In this document: piece after piece, positions 20,690 to 31,385 of the stretch
How the letters are laid out: each line of letters begins with the position of its first letter
Position numbering within the stretch: the first letter of the stretch is position 1
Source of the DNA: Lunularia cruciata
Taxonomy: Eukaryota > Streptophyta > Marchantiopsida > Lunulariales > Lunulariaceae
NCBI GenBank assembly: GCA_948567375.1
Contig: OX419762.1
Location: 38,235,034 to 38,299,033, forward strand
DNA: 64,000 nt
Reading direction: 5' to 3'
Notes under the pieces: model-generated
What the model was told of the DNA's origin: nothing
The model's database searches: none
What the model saw: the letters and a program-made list of their open reading frames with translations, nothing else
Position numbers and translations under genes: made by a program

Positions 20690-21046
20690 CCTAGAATATT
20701 CTAGAAGCATCTAAGAAGCTTCTTAGGAAGCTTCCCAACTAGTTAACTTGCGCCCTAAGCAGGTAGCTTCTAGAAGGAAGCTTCTAGAAGCTTCTAACTA
20801 GCTTAGCTTGCACGCCAAGTAGGCGGCTTCTAGAAGGAAGCTTCTTGAGAAGCTTCCTAGTTAACTTGGCTTGCACTCCAAGAAAGTGGCTCAAGGAAGC
20901 TTCTTGAGAAGCTTCAAAGGTCTGGTATGCTACCTATAAATATGAAGGCCGAAGCTCATGCTAGGCATTCGGAGTTTTCCCTCATTCAAGTGTCCCAATG
21001 TGAATTTCCATTCTCCTATTTCTCTCCTCGGTTTCGGTCTTTTACA
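20624..21046 (+). repeat. chromovirus-1 3' LTR
   Basis: 423 bp, identical to the 5' LTR except C at 21029. It holds the same heat-shock-type array (contiguous four-unit element at 20777-20794). It is followed by TSD GAAGG, after which element B integrase sequence resumes on the minus strand. Confidence 0.97.
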
Positions 21047-21820
21047 GAAGGGATGCTCACCGTACATGAGGAAGAACAAAGTGACTTGGGTGGATGCATT
21101 CATTGAATTGTTGTAAGCAAATTCCACCAACGAGAATAGGGTGTCCCACCTTTCTTGCTCATCTAAGGTGAAACCGCATAACATGTCTTCAATAATGTGA
21201 TTAGCCTGCTCTGTTTGTCCATCTATTTGTGGGTGTTAAGTTGTGGACATGGCCAACTTGGTTTTGAAGAAACCAAAGAGCGTTCGCCAAAACAAACTAG
21301 TGAATTGAGTGCCTCTGTCGGTGATGAGTACTCAAGACAAGCCATGGTGAGATAAGATTACATCTAAGTATAATTGAGCTAGTTGTGGGGCAGTCACATC
21401 CTTGGTGGTAGGGTGTACATGAATCATTTTGCTGAGCTGGTCCACAAAGACCACGATGGAGTCAAACCTTGAGGTAGTCTTGGGTAATTCACAGACAAGA
21501 TCTATACTCACCTATTTCCAACGTTGGGCAGGAGTGGGGAGATGTTGAAGGAGCCCTACAAGAGCTTGATTAGAAGCTTAGTTTTGTTGAAAAAGTAGGC
21601 AGCTGTGCACGTAGTCCATCACATTGTTGCTTATCTTGGGCCAATCATAATGGCATTGGACTACATCTAAGGTCTTGTCCACTCCGATATGACCTGCAAT
21701 GGCCAAATCATGACATTCTGCTAAAATGGTGGTGTGTAATTCTAGGACATTTGGGATCCATAATCTACCATCACGAAAAGTGAGTCCTTGGATGCTGGTG
21801 ATGCCTTTGAATGATTGCAC
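21047..21820 (-). pseudogene. element B integrase, N-terminal and core part
   Basis: Minus-strand reading gives the zinc-binding region (LAIAGHIGVDKTLDVVQCHYDW, with YVHSCLLFQQN; the second Cys of the pair is lost) at 21820-21578. The core follows in broken frames and the last part (21184 downwards) reads WDTLFSLVEFAYNNS and YGEHPF, cut off exactly at the TSD of chromovirus-1. The protein continues at 15404. Confidence 0.85.
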
Positions 21821-21929
21821 TTCTACAATTTGTAGATCAGTTTTTGTAGCAGCCAGAATCTCTCACCAGAATTCAGGGTTAATCTTAACCTCTATCACCA
21901 AGTTGTTTGCCATTGGCATGTAGGTGAAT

Positions 21930-22345
21930 GCATCTGCAAGTTGCTTCTTACCTTCCACGTAGGTGATTTTCATGTTGAAGCATTGTCGCCACTCTACTCA
22001 CCAAATCTGGTGACGAGATAGATCCTTCTGCGTCTTGAGGTAGACTAAAGGTTTATGGTGTGTCTCTACTACAAATGCCTTCTCGCCTAAATAGTGCTTC
22101 CAATGCTTGGTTGCAAGAATGATGACCAACTCTTCTTGTTTTGTGGTATGTTAGTTGTGCTCTGCTGGTAATAACTTTTGAGAGAAATATGCAATTGGAT
22201 GCCATCCGTCATGCCACTCTTGTTGTAGAACTGGTCCTATTGCTATGCTTGATGCATCTGTAACCAACTTGATTGGACGTTTTGGGTCATACCACTTCAA
22301 GATTGGTGCATGTAGCAAGGTGGCTTTCAGTTCTTGAAAGGCCAA
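21930..22345 (-). pseudogene. element B RNase H remnant
   Basis: The segment at 22345-22151 reads MAFQELKATLLHAPILKWYD and LVTDASSIAIGPVLQQEW, the start of a Ty3-type RNase H with the catalytic Asp in TDAS. It meets a stop after LLPAEHN, and the remainder down to about 21930 is broken. Confidence 0.8.
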
Positions 22346-22359
22346 CTCTTGTGCGGTTC

Positions 22360-23272
22360 CCTATGTCCACTTCTTCCCCTTGCCAAGTAGTGCCATTAAA
22401 GGATGTGCAACCTTGGAGAAATCCTTGAAAAATCTACAATAAAATCCTGTCAACCCCAAGAAGCTCTTGAGTTGAGCCTGATCTTCTAGGGCACTCCATT
22501 TTTGAATGACCTCAATTTTATCCATCAATACTTGAATGCCCTCTGCACTTACTCTATGCCCCAAATAGTCTACTTCAGACTTGCCAAACTCGCACTTTGA
22601 GATTTTAGCATACAATCAATTTTGTCTTAGAATCTAGAGGACTTCTCGTAGATGTTGTTTGTGTTCCGTCATTGTGCTACTATATACTAAGATGTTGTCC
22701 AAGAAGACAATAATAGACTTATCCAAGTATGGACAAAATATGTCATTCATTAGACTCATGAAAGTGGCAGGTGCATTGGTGAGGCCAAAAGGCATCACCT
22801 GATACTCAAAGTGGCCATACTTAGTTCAAAAGGCAATTTTGTACACATCCTCCTCTACAATTTGGATTTGATTGTAACCACTACACAAGTCCAATTAGAT
22901 GAAGTATCTTGCTCCATGGAGTTGATCAAATAGGTCATCCATGCGAGGTAAGGGGTATTTTTTCTTCACTATTTGCTGATTGAGACCCCGATAGTCAATG
23001 CACATGTGCATTGTACCATCCTTCTTCTTCACAAACAAGATAGGAGCTCCATATGGTGATATGGTAGGTTGGATGAACTCTTTCTGCAACATCTCTTCAA
23101 TTTGAGTCTTACACTCCTCTAACTCATGAGGTGATAGGCAATATGGGGCCTTACAAGGAGGTGTCTTCCCCGGGAGTGTCTCAATTTTATGATCTACTCT
23201 CCTTTTTGGTGGTAATCCTAAGGGTAGATCATCGAGAAAGACATCCTGAAACTCATCCACCACAGCATTCAA
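22360..23272 (-). pseudogene. element B reverse transcriptase
   Basis: 23272-22895 reads [17 protein letters not shown], then [20 protein letters not shown] and ends at LHGARYFI with a stop. Around 22715-22681 the catalytic box reads [10 protein letters not shown], so the second catalytic Asp of the usual DD pair is Asn. 22615-22361 holds the thumb/connection region (DYLGHRVSAEGIQ; LKSFLGLTGFYCRFF). Clearly inactive. Confidence 0.88.
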
Positions 23273-23305
23273 TTTCTCAAGAATTTGTCCATCAAGTTTT
23301 GAACT

Positions 23306-23881
23306 CTAGACTTCTCTTATTAGACCCATGAAACATCTATCGGTCTTACAAATAGTTGTCATCCTTATGACATACAGAGGTAGTTCTTGCATGTATGGTT
23401 TTTCTTTAATCCCAATGATTGACCATTGGTAGGTTCTCACTACTTTCTTCCTCCAATCTACCATAGGGTTGTAATGCTTCATCCATGGCATGCCTAAGAT
23501 TGCATCATAACAAGCTAATTGTATCACTTGCCACTCAATTGCTTCTTGATATTCTCCTACAGAGAGTGTTACCCGTTTATGTAATGATTCAATCCTCTCT
23601 ATTTGCTCGTTAGGTAACTCTACTTCTTCACACTCATCTCTCTCTAGATCCATTCCCAATCTTATTGCAACAAAGCAAGACAAGAATTCTCTATTGCTAT
23701 TGGATTTATTAATACTCTCACTTGATTGCCTTTTAGGACTCCATTCACAACAATCAATTGTGAGGTTGCCTTTTGGGACCTTTGCGCGTTTTTCTTCTTC
23801 CTTATTGAGCCAGTTAGGCCGCGAGGTACATTTATTGGCAATCTTCATTTTCCAAAGCGATTTCCACCTCCTCCTCTTCAA
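23306..23881 (-). pseudogene. element B protease region
   Basis: 191 codons open on the minus strand between gag and RT. The C-terminal part (QLACYDAILGMPWMKHYNPM) matches the ILG(M/L)PW motif of gypsy proteases. The upstream DSG motif is not visible in this frame, which argues for decay or a frameshift. Confidence 0.7.
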
Positions 23882-23944
23882 TGAGCCTCTCCATGTTGAT
23901 CAAAGATTGCTTGTATGAAGGCCAAGGGCCTCTAGAGAAACAAG

Positions 23945-24808
23945 CGTGACAGCTGGTAGATATGTGCCCAATACGGCCACATTGTAACAACGACATTGTT
24001 CTCCTTGAGTTCCTTCTCCTTGTGGGACTCCATCACTTTTTTCTTCTACCCGTCCTCACTCTCCTTGAAGCGGTCATGCTCCTCAATCTCGAAATCAAAG
24101 GTTGCCTAATTCCATTGGTATTGGTCAACCCATGTGTGGTATTTCTGCCTGATAATGTTGAGGTGGAACTACTTCTTCACCTCCACCAAATGCTCCTGCT
24201 ATTCTTTGCGCACAAGCAATGGCTTCAAATACCGTGCGAGGATTTTGCACCATGACTTCTTGGCAAATCCGCTCCTTCAACCCTTGTTTGAAATTGTCGA
24301 GAGCCTCTGCTGGACTCATGTCGTTTATTGAAACTTGTAGATCTAGAAATGCCTCCATATACTCTTGTACATTGTTCTTTTGTCTCAATCCCCATAGTCA
24401 GATTTGGGCTATATGCATGGAATCCACCGATTGGAAATTCTTCAGCAATCCTTCTTGCATTGCTGTCCATGTGACCTCCCTTCTCTCTGTCAACATGGAT
24501 CATTCCCAAGCATCATACCATGTGAAGGCTTTGTTGGTCAGATACCCACATGCAAACACGCATGCAGCATACTCCGTTATCTCTATTGAGAAAAATAAAA
24601 AATATTGATTCATTCTCGAGATCCAATTTTCCACTACTCCCATTGTACACTGCCCCTTGTAAGGCTTGATGTTGCACGTCTTCTTCATTTGGAGTAGCAA
24701 TGTGGCTTCATCATTGATAGGGTTTGTAGGCACGGATGCCTCTCCAAGTACTTCAAGTTGTAGGTACTGGGTTTTGAGATGGCTCTTCTTCTTGCATTGC
24801 TTGAGCAA
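23945..24808 (-). pseudogene. element B gag
   Basis: 24808-24500 reads PYKGQCTMGVVENWISRMNQ and YLTNKAFTWYDAWE, the Trp-rich gag core. 24388-24125 reads VQEYMEAFLDLQVSINDMSP and ALDNFKQGLKERICQEVM, the second half of the same domain, in another frame. A frameshifted zinc knuckle is recognisable near 23985-23945. It was the capsid protein of element B. Confidence 0.75.
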
Positions 24809-25253
24809 TCTTGAGGATCTGCACTTGACTTTGTAATGTCTCCATGGTCATCTTAATCTCTCAAAATTCATTCAACATCCCTTGCATTCCTTGCACCAGC
24901 TCTTACAATTATGGATCCATGGTTCTTACAACACTCAATTGCTAATGTCTATTTCAATACATGGTCAATATGATCACTTTGGAAGGGGCACAAACTATCA
25001 GAACTACCATTAGGACCTTAGAAGCTATTACTCGTTGATAATACTCCTCACCAAAATTCCTAACCACAAAATCTCTAAACATCACTTTTGGTTTCACTAC
25101 ATAACAAATTTCTGCTTGAGTGTTGAAATGGAGAGGATTTGGGACATTCACATCTATAACATCATAATAGAATGTAGATTGTCAAATCTCACTCTCTGTC
25201 ATATACCACCGCAGGTAGAATCACTGGGTTTGGTGAGTTCATCACCCTATCCT

Positions 25254-25915
25254 GTAACACCCATTTGTGCATGTGTGTGGTATTGTAATATTTAGCTTGG
25301 TATTACAAGTACTTAAGAGATATTATTTATATAGAGATAAAGGATGGTTCTATATTAGTCATGGTTAGCTAAAGTTAGTCATAGATAAGATAGATGGGAC
25401 CTCACTTTAGAGGAAGTAGAAAAGATGAGCACCACTATTTTGGATTTTAGTGTGTTGACTTGGTATTATTCCTAGGTGTTTGGCTTTGAAGAAAGAGTTG
25501 AGAACTCTTGGGCCCGCAAGCCTTTTTGTTTTGGATTCTTTTTTAGTCCAAGGATAGCCCATGTGAAGGAATCCTTGACTTAGTGGTTGGGTCAAGATAC
25601 GACCACATGCTTAGGGGAATATGCCCATGTGAATGGATATTCCTTTCTACTTTTTGACTTTACTTGACTTTTAGTCTAGTAACTTGAGTTACTACGGTAA
25701 TTAGTAACTTTGGTACGTAACTATTTCACAAGTATATAAACAAGGGGTGAGGAGGTACTCATCATCCTTTCATTTGCAACTATCTCTCTCTCATTGAGTT
25801 CTCTAGTGAGCAATGTCTTGAGTCTTGGAGTTTTAGCCTTGGAGGAGTATGATGGAGTTTGGGTTCCTTGCCTTCTTAGTCCATGGTGCGCTACCATAAT
25901 AGCCATCAGAGGTTC
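25254..25915 (+). repeat. possible solo LTR or LTR-like insertion in element B leader
   Basis: It starts TGTAACACCC, a common gypsy LTR start, and contains a plus-strand TATA-like box (TATATAAACA near 25733) followed by a CT-rich leader-like tract. It sits in the unusually long stretch between the element B PBS and gag. No matching second copy or clear target duplication was found, and the right end is a guess. Confidence 0.3.
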
Positions 25916-26204
25916 ATCTTGAGTGAGAGACAGGCCGGCTCACAGTCCATGAATTCTGCTCCAAAGTGATAAACTAGCGATACTCTCATTTGATCACACT
26001 GGATGTACATAACCTTGATGTGGAATAGATTCAAGAATGGAAAGCTAGGTGTGGAATTGTCCTCCCGGTGCATCCATCCCATCCGCTCTCTAAAGTCCTT
26101 CCTAAGTCTAACAATTACTCTATGTTCTCCACATGAAATTACTCAGTTTTAGTAGTTTGTGTTCTTCTAAGAAGGGTAATCCATTCTCTTAGACTAAAAT
26201 ACTT

Positions 26205-26216
26205 GCTCTGATACCA
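26205..26216 (-). promoter_or_regulatory. element B primer-binding site
   Basis: GCTCTGATACCA on the plus strand, i.e. TGGTATCAGAGC on the minus strand: a perfect initiator-Met tRNA PBS, one base inside the 5' LTR end. It fixes the element's orientation as minus. Confidence 0.95.
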
Positions 26217-26217
26217 T

Positions 26218-26958
26218 TGTAATGCTCCAAGGACAAGAGAAGAGAGAAAACACAGATTTCACACTCAATCCTTCGATGCCCCAAAGGAGCACATTCTCTT
26301 TATTACATAAACAAAGAGGATCTTTTCCAAAGAAGCTCCACCATAGGATTAGGCACACAAATAGGTGACATGTCAGCAAGCTCCACCCTTGGATTACTTC
26401 CTTGGATGGGTGACATGTCAGTCTTGGTCCTATCTAGTTGGTCAAACAAGCTTTGACTATAGGGAATCTTCTTGTAGGAATCTCAAAATCATATGGGTGA
26501 GGTACCATTGGAAAGCTCTCGACAAGAAAAATTAGGGTGGTGGAAAGGCCAACCTTTCTGTTGTGGGGCGGGGGGGGGGGGGGGGGGGAATCTGCACATT
26601 TTTGAGTCCTAATTCATCCGTTTAGGCCTCCAAAATTACCTTCAAAGATTTCAAGCATATTTTGGTTCCTACTCTATTAGTAGAAGTCCCCTTTTGGTGA
26701 TACTTCTTTCTGATCTGTTTATTCCATCATGTATAAAATCCATCCAGATGTAACCAAACCAATTCTCACCTTTAAATCATATGTCTAGCTATTGGTTCTA
26801 AGGTTTTCAAGTTTATTTCAGTTTCTGCCCTATTAGTAGAAGTACTCTTTTGGTGATACTTCTATCTGATCTATTTTTACCATCATGTATAAAATCATTT
26901 CAAATGTTACCAAACCAAATTTCACATCTAGATCATATGGCTAGCTCTTGGTATTACA
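26218..26958 (-). repeat. element B 5' LTR
   Basis: 741 bp, TGTAATGCTCC at the left and GGTATTACA at the right on the plus strand. Same structure as 14034-14769, including the internal duplication. It holds a 19-base G run at 26570-26588. Confidence 0.93.
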
Positions 26959-26963
26959 TGTAT

Positions 26964-27615
26964 CTAGCAAATGGTACAAGGTATAACATTTCATTTGCTT
27001 GTAAACATTTTGCTCAATACATGGCAGATCCATCTTTTTCACACTGGTAGAGAATGAAAGGAGTATTCTATTACTTGCAAGGGAAAAAGGACTTTGTGTT
27101 GAAATATGGTTGAAAAGATGCAAGTTTGCAACTTGTAGGGTACTTTGATGCAGATTGGAGAAGTTATAGAGAAACTTGTTGTTTAGTTGGTGGTTTTGTA
27201 TTCATAATGGGTAGAGGCACAATAACTTGGTCTAGCAAATTTTTTTTAGTATTTCTCTTTCATCAGAGGTAGAGCATGTTGCTCTTTGTGTAGCTGCAAA
27301 GGAGGCTCTATGGTTAGAAAAGGTATAGAAAAGATTACTTGAACAACTGGGCGTAGTTCTTATACATGAAGATAATCAATCATGCATTATGATTGCTAAA
27401 AATCATATGCATCACGGTTGTACCAAGCATTAGATATTCAACATCATTTCATTAGGCAATGTATGGAGAAAGGAGAAGTTGAATTAAGATATTGTTCTCA
27501 TAAAGATATGGCAGCGTGTATCTTTACAAAACCTCTTACTAGAGCAAAATTTGTTGCTTATAAAGATATTGTATGGCTAGTCCTTGGAAATGTTGTAGTC
27601 TTCCTTGTGAAGTAG
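26964..27615 (+). pseudogene. copia-1 RNase H and pol C-terminus
   Basis: Resumes the copia reading immediately after the element B target duplication: LANGTRYNISFACKHFAQYM, then GYFDADWRS (catalytic Asp region of copia RNase H), SSEVEHVAL and EALWLEK, and finally DIQHHFIRQCMEKGEVELRY (27418-27560) with the CIFTKPL end typical of copia pol. Several stops and frame changes interrupt it. Confidence 0.85.
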
Positions 27616-27850
27616 TGTAGAATTAGCCCATAAACAAAACACCATTGCATGGGACTCAAATGCTACTTATGCCTAGAGTGCATTAAATCCATAAGCAATG
27701 CGCTTCTTGGTAGTTGAGAGAGAGGATATCTTCATGTTATTCTCATTTGGCACGATTTGCATACTTCAAGTCAAGGGGTCAAAGGATTTTGAGTCATGAA
27801 CAATACAACCAGGTAGCAAAGAAGTGTTTTTCTCAAATTTGCATATCGTA
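27616..27850 (+). repeat. copia-1 3' LTR
   Basis: Begins TGTAGAATTAGCCC and matches the start and other parts of the 9293-10251 region; its end is near AAATTTGCATA, comparable with TTTGCATAACA before the PBS. The right limit is uncertain by some tens of bases. Confidence 0.65.
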
Positions 27851-28260
27851 CTCTTGTATGCAATCATGCTATAAATTTGTTTGAAACAAGATCATGTAGT
27901 AAAAGAAAGGGAAATAGAGTCATATTGGCAAAATAAAGAATTTTTTTTGAAAAAAGGTCATATGGTGAAATATCAAGAAATAATGTCATATGTCAAAATA
28001 CCAATCAAAATATGATCATATTGTGAAATTGCTATAAGATTTATGAGCTTATGACCTTTTTTTTTTTATAAATCTAAAACCCCTAGTCAAAACATCATAT
28101 TGTGAAATTGCTCTAACTTTTCTATTGATCTAAAGACCTTATTGATCTTGTTGATCTTATCTTATTGATTTTCTATTGTTCTTAAGACCTTATTGAGGAT
28201 ATAGTGCAACATAGGCTTTAAGGAAAAGGTTTAGTGCATAGAAAACATGAAGGATTGGAA
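27851..28260. other. AT-rich repeat-bearing spacer
   Basis: No gene seen. Short words such as TCATATTGTGAAATTGCT and GACCTTATTGA recur, giving a locally repetitive, AT-rich tract. Confidence 0.5.
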
Positions 28261-28289
28261 GACCCATCAAGCCATACAAGGCTGAGACA

Positions 28290-28590
28290 AGATAGGTTAA
28301 ATGCGGCTAAGCCCCAATAGAATTGATATGAGAAATCTGCCCTACTGCACCTATGATATCCAAGCTATACAAGTCATAGGTATACAAACAAGTGGAGCAT
28401 CTAAAGAAGCATCACCTAGTGTGATTGCTCTCCTATGGATTACACGAGCCATTGCACTCTATAGAGCAATGGACACACATTGTCTAAAATATGCTACAAA
28501 GTATGAGAGTGAGAGTGGTACCCATGGCACCTACATGATAAGCTCTCATGCACTTGCTCACAGATGTGCCATATCCATTGGTCCATAGGC
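28290..28590 (-). mobile_element. non-LTR retroelement fragment (copy of 51327-51620)
   Basis: The nucleotide sequence closely parallels 51327-51620 (shared words such as TTGTCTAAAATATGCTACAA), in the same orientation. The other copy encodes the C-terminal part of a retroelement protein on the minus strand, so this is taken as a second truncated copy. The plus-strand ORF here is a shadow. Confidence 0.6.
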
Positions 28591-28764
28591 TTTAATAGTC
28601 TTGACGGATACAAAAGTCCCCATCCAGCTCTACTGAAAAGATAACTATCATACAATAGTACCATTAGATCCTCTTATGTGTCACCTCACCATCTTGCTGA
28701 CCTAGCTTACTCCATCTCTAGTGTCAATTTTCTTATGAACTTGACAAGGGAATAAGTCACAAAT

Positions 28765-29031
28765 TAGGGTTTTCAGAAACAATTTTACAAGGCTCTATAT
28801 ATTTTCATATAGATTATTACAAAGTGTTGACTAAATCAGTATGGGGTGCAAGCCGGAAGGAAAAAGATCACACTATGGAGTTCCATCCAAGTTCCTTATT
28901 ATTAGCACATTCCATAGGAGGTGGTTTGTAGAAAATAAGGGACATGGAGTTTTCCGTTGTCACACCATAATGCATTAATTACATATTAGGGTTAATAAAG
29001 TGCCTCATTTAGGTTAAGGTGAATGTGGTGG
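28765..29031 (+). repeat. dispersed repeat, inverted partner at 55224-55485
   Basis: About 265 bp align with the reverse complement of 55224-55485 (for example TTACATATTAGGGTTAATAA). Non-coding; the parent element is unknown. Confidence 0.8.
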
Positions 29032-29516
29032 ACACCAAAGGGGGCAATGGGGGTGATGGGGTGATGTATGAGAACACAAATGACCAAGAAAATTGATCAT
29101 TGAGTTGGGAGATTTGTGCACAAGTTGGTGAAATGAATGAGGAGGATGAGAATGAGAATATTGACTATGGAGAGGGAAGATTTGAGTGTGGGTTATGTGA
29201 AGGTTGGAAGGGGGCAGTAAATTTATTTGAAGCTAGATCCAAAATCCTCAATTTCATCATTTAAAAACTTCCTTGTTCAAGTATTAGTTACAAAATGAAA
29301 TTCTTATGTTGTTCTCTTGTGTAGTATGCAAGAATAGAGATTTAAGTGAGAATTGTAGAGCATGCCGAGAAGGTGTTATCTTTGGTGATTCAAGAACTGA
29401 GTTGAGGAGGAGAACATGCCAAGACAGAGCACATGCCAAGAGGGAGCACATGCCAAGAGCTAACTAGAAATATTAGAAAACGTATACAATGGATTATTCA
29501 ATTAGATTTAGAGATT
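29032..29516. other. no recognised gene
   Basis: Purine-rich stretch with GAGGATGAGAATGAG-type words and a repeated CACATGCCAAGA word near 29430-29455. No supported ORF. Confidence 0.4.
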
Positions 29517-30253
29517 TGTAATACTCCAAGGACAAGAGAAGAGAGAAAACACAAATTTCACACTCAAGCATCCAATGTCCCAAAGGAGCACCTTCTCTTT
29601 AATATATAGACAAAGAGGATCTCCTCAGAAGAAGCTCCACCATAGGATTAGGCATATAGATAGGTGACATGCCAGCAAGCTCCACCCTTGGATTACTTAC
29701 TTGGATGGATGACATGTCGGTCCTGATCCTATTTGGTTGGTAAAACAAGCTTTGACCAAAGGGAATCTTTTAGAAATCTTCATGTAGGAATCTCAAAATC
29801 ACGTGGGTGAGGTATCATTGGAAAGCTCTCGACAAGACAAAGCAGGGGGAGGGAAAGCCAACCTTATCTCCATTAGGGAAGGGAGTCTATAAGTTTTTGA
29901 TGCCTAATTCATCCGTTTAGGCCTCCAAAATTGCCTTCAAATATTTTAGGCATATTTTGATTCCTACTTTATTAGTAGAAGTCCTCTTTTGGTGATACTT
30001 CTTTGTAATCTATTTAGTCTATAATGTGTAATATCCTTCCAGATGTTACCAAACCAATTCTCACCTTTAAATCATATGTCTAACTATTGATTCTAAGGTT
30101 TTCAAATCTATTTTGGTTTTTGCTCTATTAGTAGAAGTACTCTTTTGGTGATACTTCTATCTGATCTATTTTTTCCATCATGTATAATATCATTCCAAAT
30201 GTTACCAAGCCAAATTTCACATTGAAATCATATGGCTAGCTCTTGGGATTATA
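29517..30253. repeat. solo LTR of element B family
   Basis: 737 bp from TGTAATACTCC to a mutated GGATTATA end, matching 14034-14769 and 26218-26958 throughout, including the internal duplication. No element B coding sequence is attached. Flanks AGATT (29512-29516) and AGATC (30254-30258) form a 5-bp target duplication with one change. Confidence 0.88.
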
Positions 30254-30274
30254 AGATCTCACAACAAAAATTAG

Positions 30275-31385
30275 AAGATGAAGATGAAGAAGTAGAAGGA
30301 TATTTAGATATGCTAGAGTTATTGATTAGTGGGTGGGAGTATGCACATATGCATTGATATGTGAAACCCCAAGTTATTTATCCTTGTAGTCAAGAATTTG
30401 TGGTAAAGTATTTTAGAAATCTCAACCTAAAGGTATTCTGCCAACTTACTAGAATGGATGTTGATTCTTTTTCAACTTGCATAGATTTGATTAAAATGCA
30501 TAATATTTTTTGAGAAAAACTACAAAAGGGAGCAAACACCCGTGTGGATCCAAGTAGCTCTAGCTTTGGATAGATTTGGGCATTACGGTAATGGAGCTTG
30601 TATTGCACGGGGGTTAAATATTTGGAGCATTAGGGCAGGTTTAACAATTACCTTTATAGACAGAGTTATGATGGCCATATTAGATGTGATGAGGAGTCAA
30701 GTTGCATGGCCTAAGCACCAAGAGAAGGGGAGGGTATCCACAATTTTTGCACAGAAAGGTTTCCCTAATTGTGTTGGTTTGGTAGATGAAGCACATTTTT
30801 CTCTTGCCGTTTGATCCAACGTGGATTGAGAAATCTATTTCAGCCAAAAGGGATATATTCACTTGGCCATTTATGGAATATTTCATATTCCATAAACGGC
30901 CAAGTGATTTGTGATGATAAAAGGAGACTTATATATTTTACTAGAGGTAAGCTTTATATATATATTTTTTGTTCTTTTGTTCAATGCATTGGTGTGCCTC
31001 TTTGTACATTTGCAAGATCTTATTACAAGTATGATTTGATTTCTTTATTTGCAAGAATGCCACGGTCATGTCACAACATGACTTGTTTGAAAACATCATC
31101 ACTATCAAATGATTTGAACCAAAGAGAGAGATGTCATAATTTTGATGCAAAAGAATACCTTTTAGGTGATTCCAATTATGTATCCATGCATCACCTAGTC
31201 CTAGTTTTCAAGTAGGCTTGATTAGAGGACAAGCAAGACTTCAATAAATATTTGGCAAAGGCAAGGGTGATAAATGAGCATTGTAAAAGAGTATTGAAAG
31301 CTAGATGACATTCTCTTTGTGAGCTAAGAGTGCAACTTAAAGACATTAATAGAAATGCACATTTGTTAAAGTGGGTTTTATTGTA
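30275..31385 (+). pseudogene. PIF/Harbinger transposase remnant
   Basis: The frame at 30542-30814 reads VALALDRFGHYGNGACIARG and GFPNCVGLVDEAHFSL, the PIF/Harbinger catalytic region with the first Asp in VDE. After a frame change, YSINGQVICDDKRR and then NFDAKEYLLGDSNY (second Asp in GDS) and AKARVINEHCKRVLKAR (Glu region) follow in order. A GT...AG interval of about 109 nt at 30947-31055 interrupts the domain where an intron would fit. Frameshifts and stops (for example after FSLAV) make it inactive. It would have cut and pasted a TIR element. Terminal inverted repeats were not identified. Confidence 0.85.
30859..30907. repeat. 23-bp stem-loop inside Harbinger relic
   Basis: Arms at 30859-30881 (beginning TCACTTGGCC) and 30885-30907 (ending GGCCAAGTGA) are complementary with one mismatch around a 3-nt loop. 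It lies exactly where the transposase frame changes. Confidence 0.85.

Larger units (their letters stand above)
15405..21046 (+). mobile_element. chromovirus-1: young Ty3/gypsy element
   Basis: A full-length insertion of 5642 bp with two 423-bp LTRs (15405-15827, 20624-21046), PBS, gag, protease, RT, RNase H, integrase, chromodomain and PPT. It is flanked by a perfect 5-bp TSD, GAAGG (15400-15404, 21047-21051). The LTRs differ at one position (T at 15810, C at 21029), so insertion is recent. Despite that, the coding region carries several in-frame stops and a 1-nt deletion relative to chromovirus-2. It landed in the integrase of element B. Confidence 0.97.
14034..26958 (-). mobile_element. 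element B: Ty3/gypsy chromovirus, split by chromovirus-1
   Basis: On the minus strand the order is 5' LTR (26958-26218), PBS (26216-26205), a long leader, gag, protease, RT, RNase H, integrase with a degraded chromodomain, purine-rich tract (about 14770-14785) and 3' LTR (14769-14034). Removing the nested element leaves about 7.3 kb. Flanks TGTAC (14029-14033) and TGTAT (26959-26963) are a 5-bp target duplication with one change. The LTRs differ at many positions, and gag-pol has stops and frameshifts, so this is older than the chromovirus inserted in it. Confidence 0.9.
9293..27850 (+). mobile_element. copia-1: decayed Ty1/copia element, host of a nested insertion
   Basis: Copia-type domains run on the plus strand in the order gag (about 10614), degenerate zinc knuckle (about 11330), integrase C-terminal region (12586-12760) and reverse transcriptase with a YADD box (about 13710). 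Coding then stops inside the RT/RNase H connection at 14033. The same protein resumes at 26964 with LANGTRYNIS, then RNase H and a C-terminus, followed by an LTR at about 27616. Element B (14034-26958) separates the halves, with TSD TGTAC/TGTAT. Many stops and frameshifts make this an old, dead copy. Confidence 0.85.

Noticed and set aside
28301-28588. 95-codon plus-strand ORF
   Set aside because: Homologous sequence at 51327 codes on the minus strand, so this is a shadow frame.
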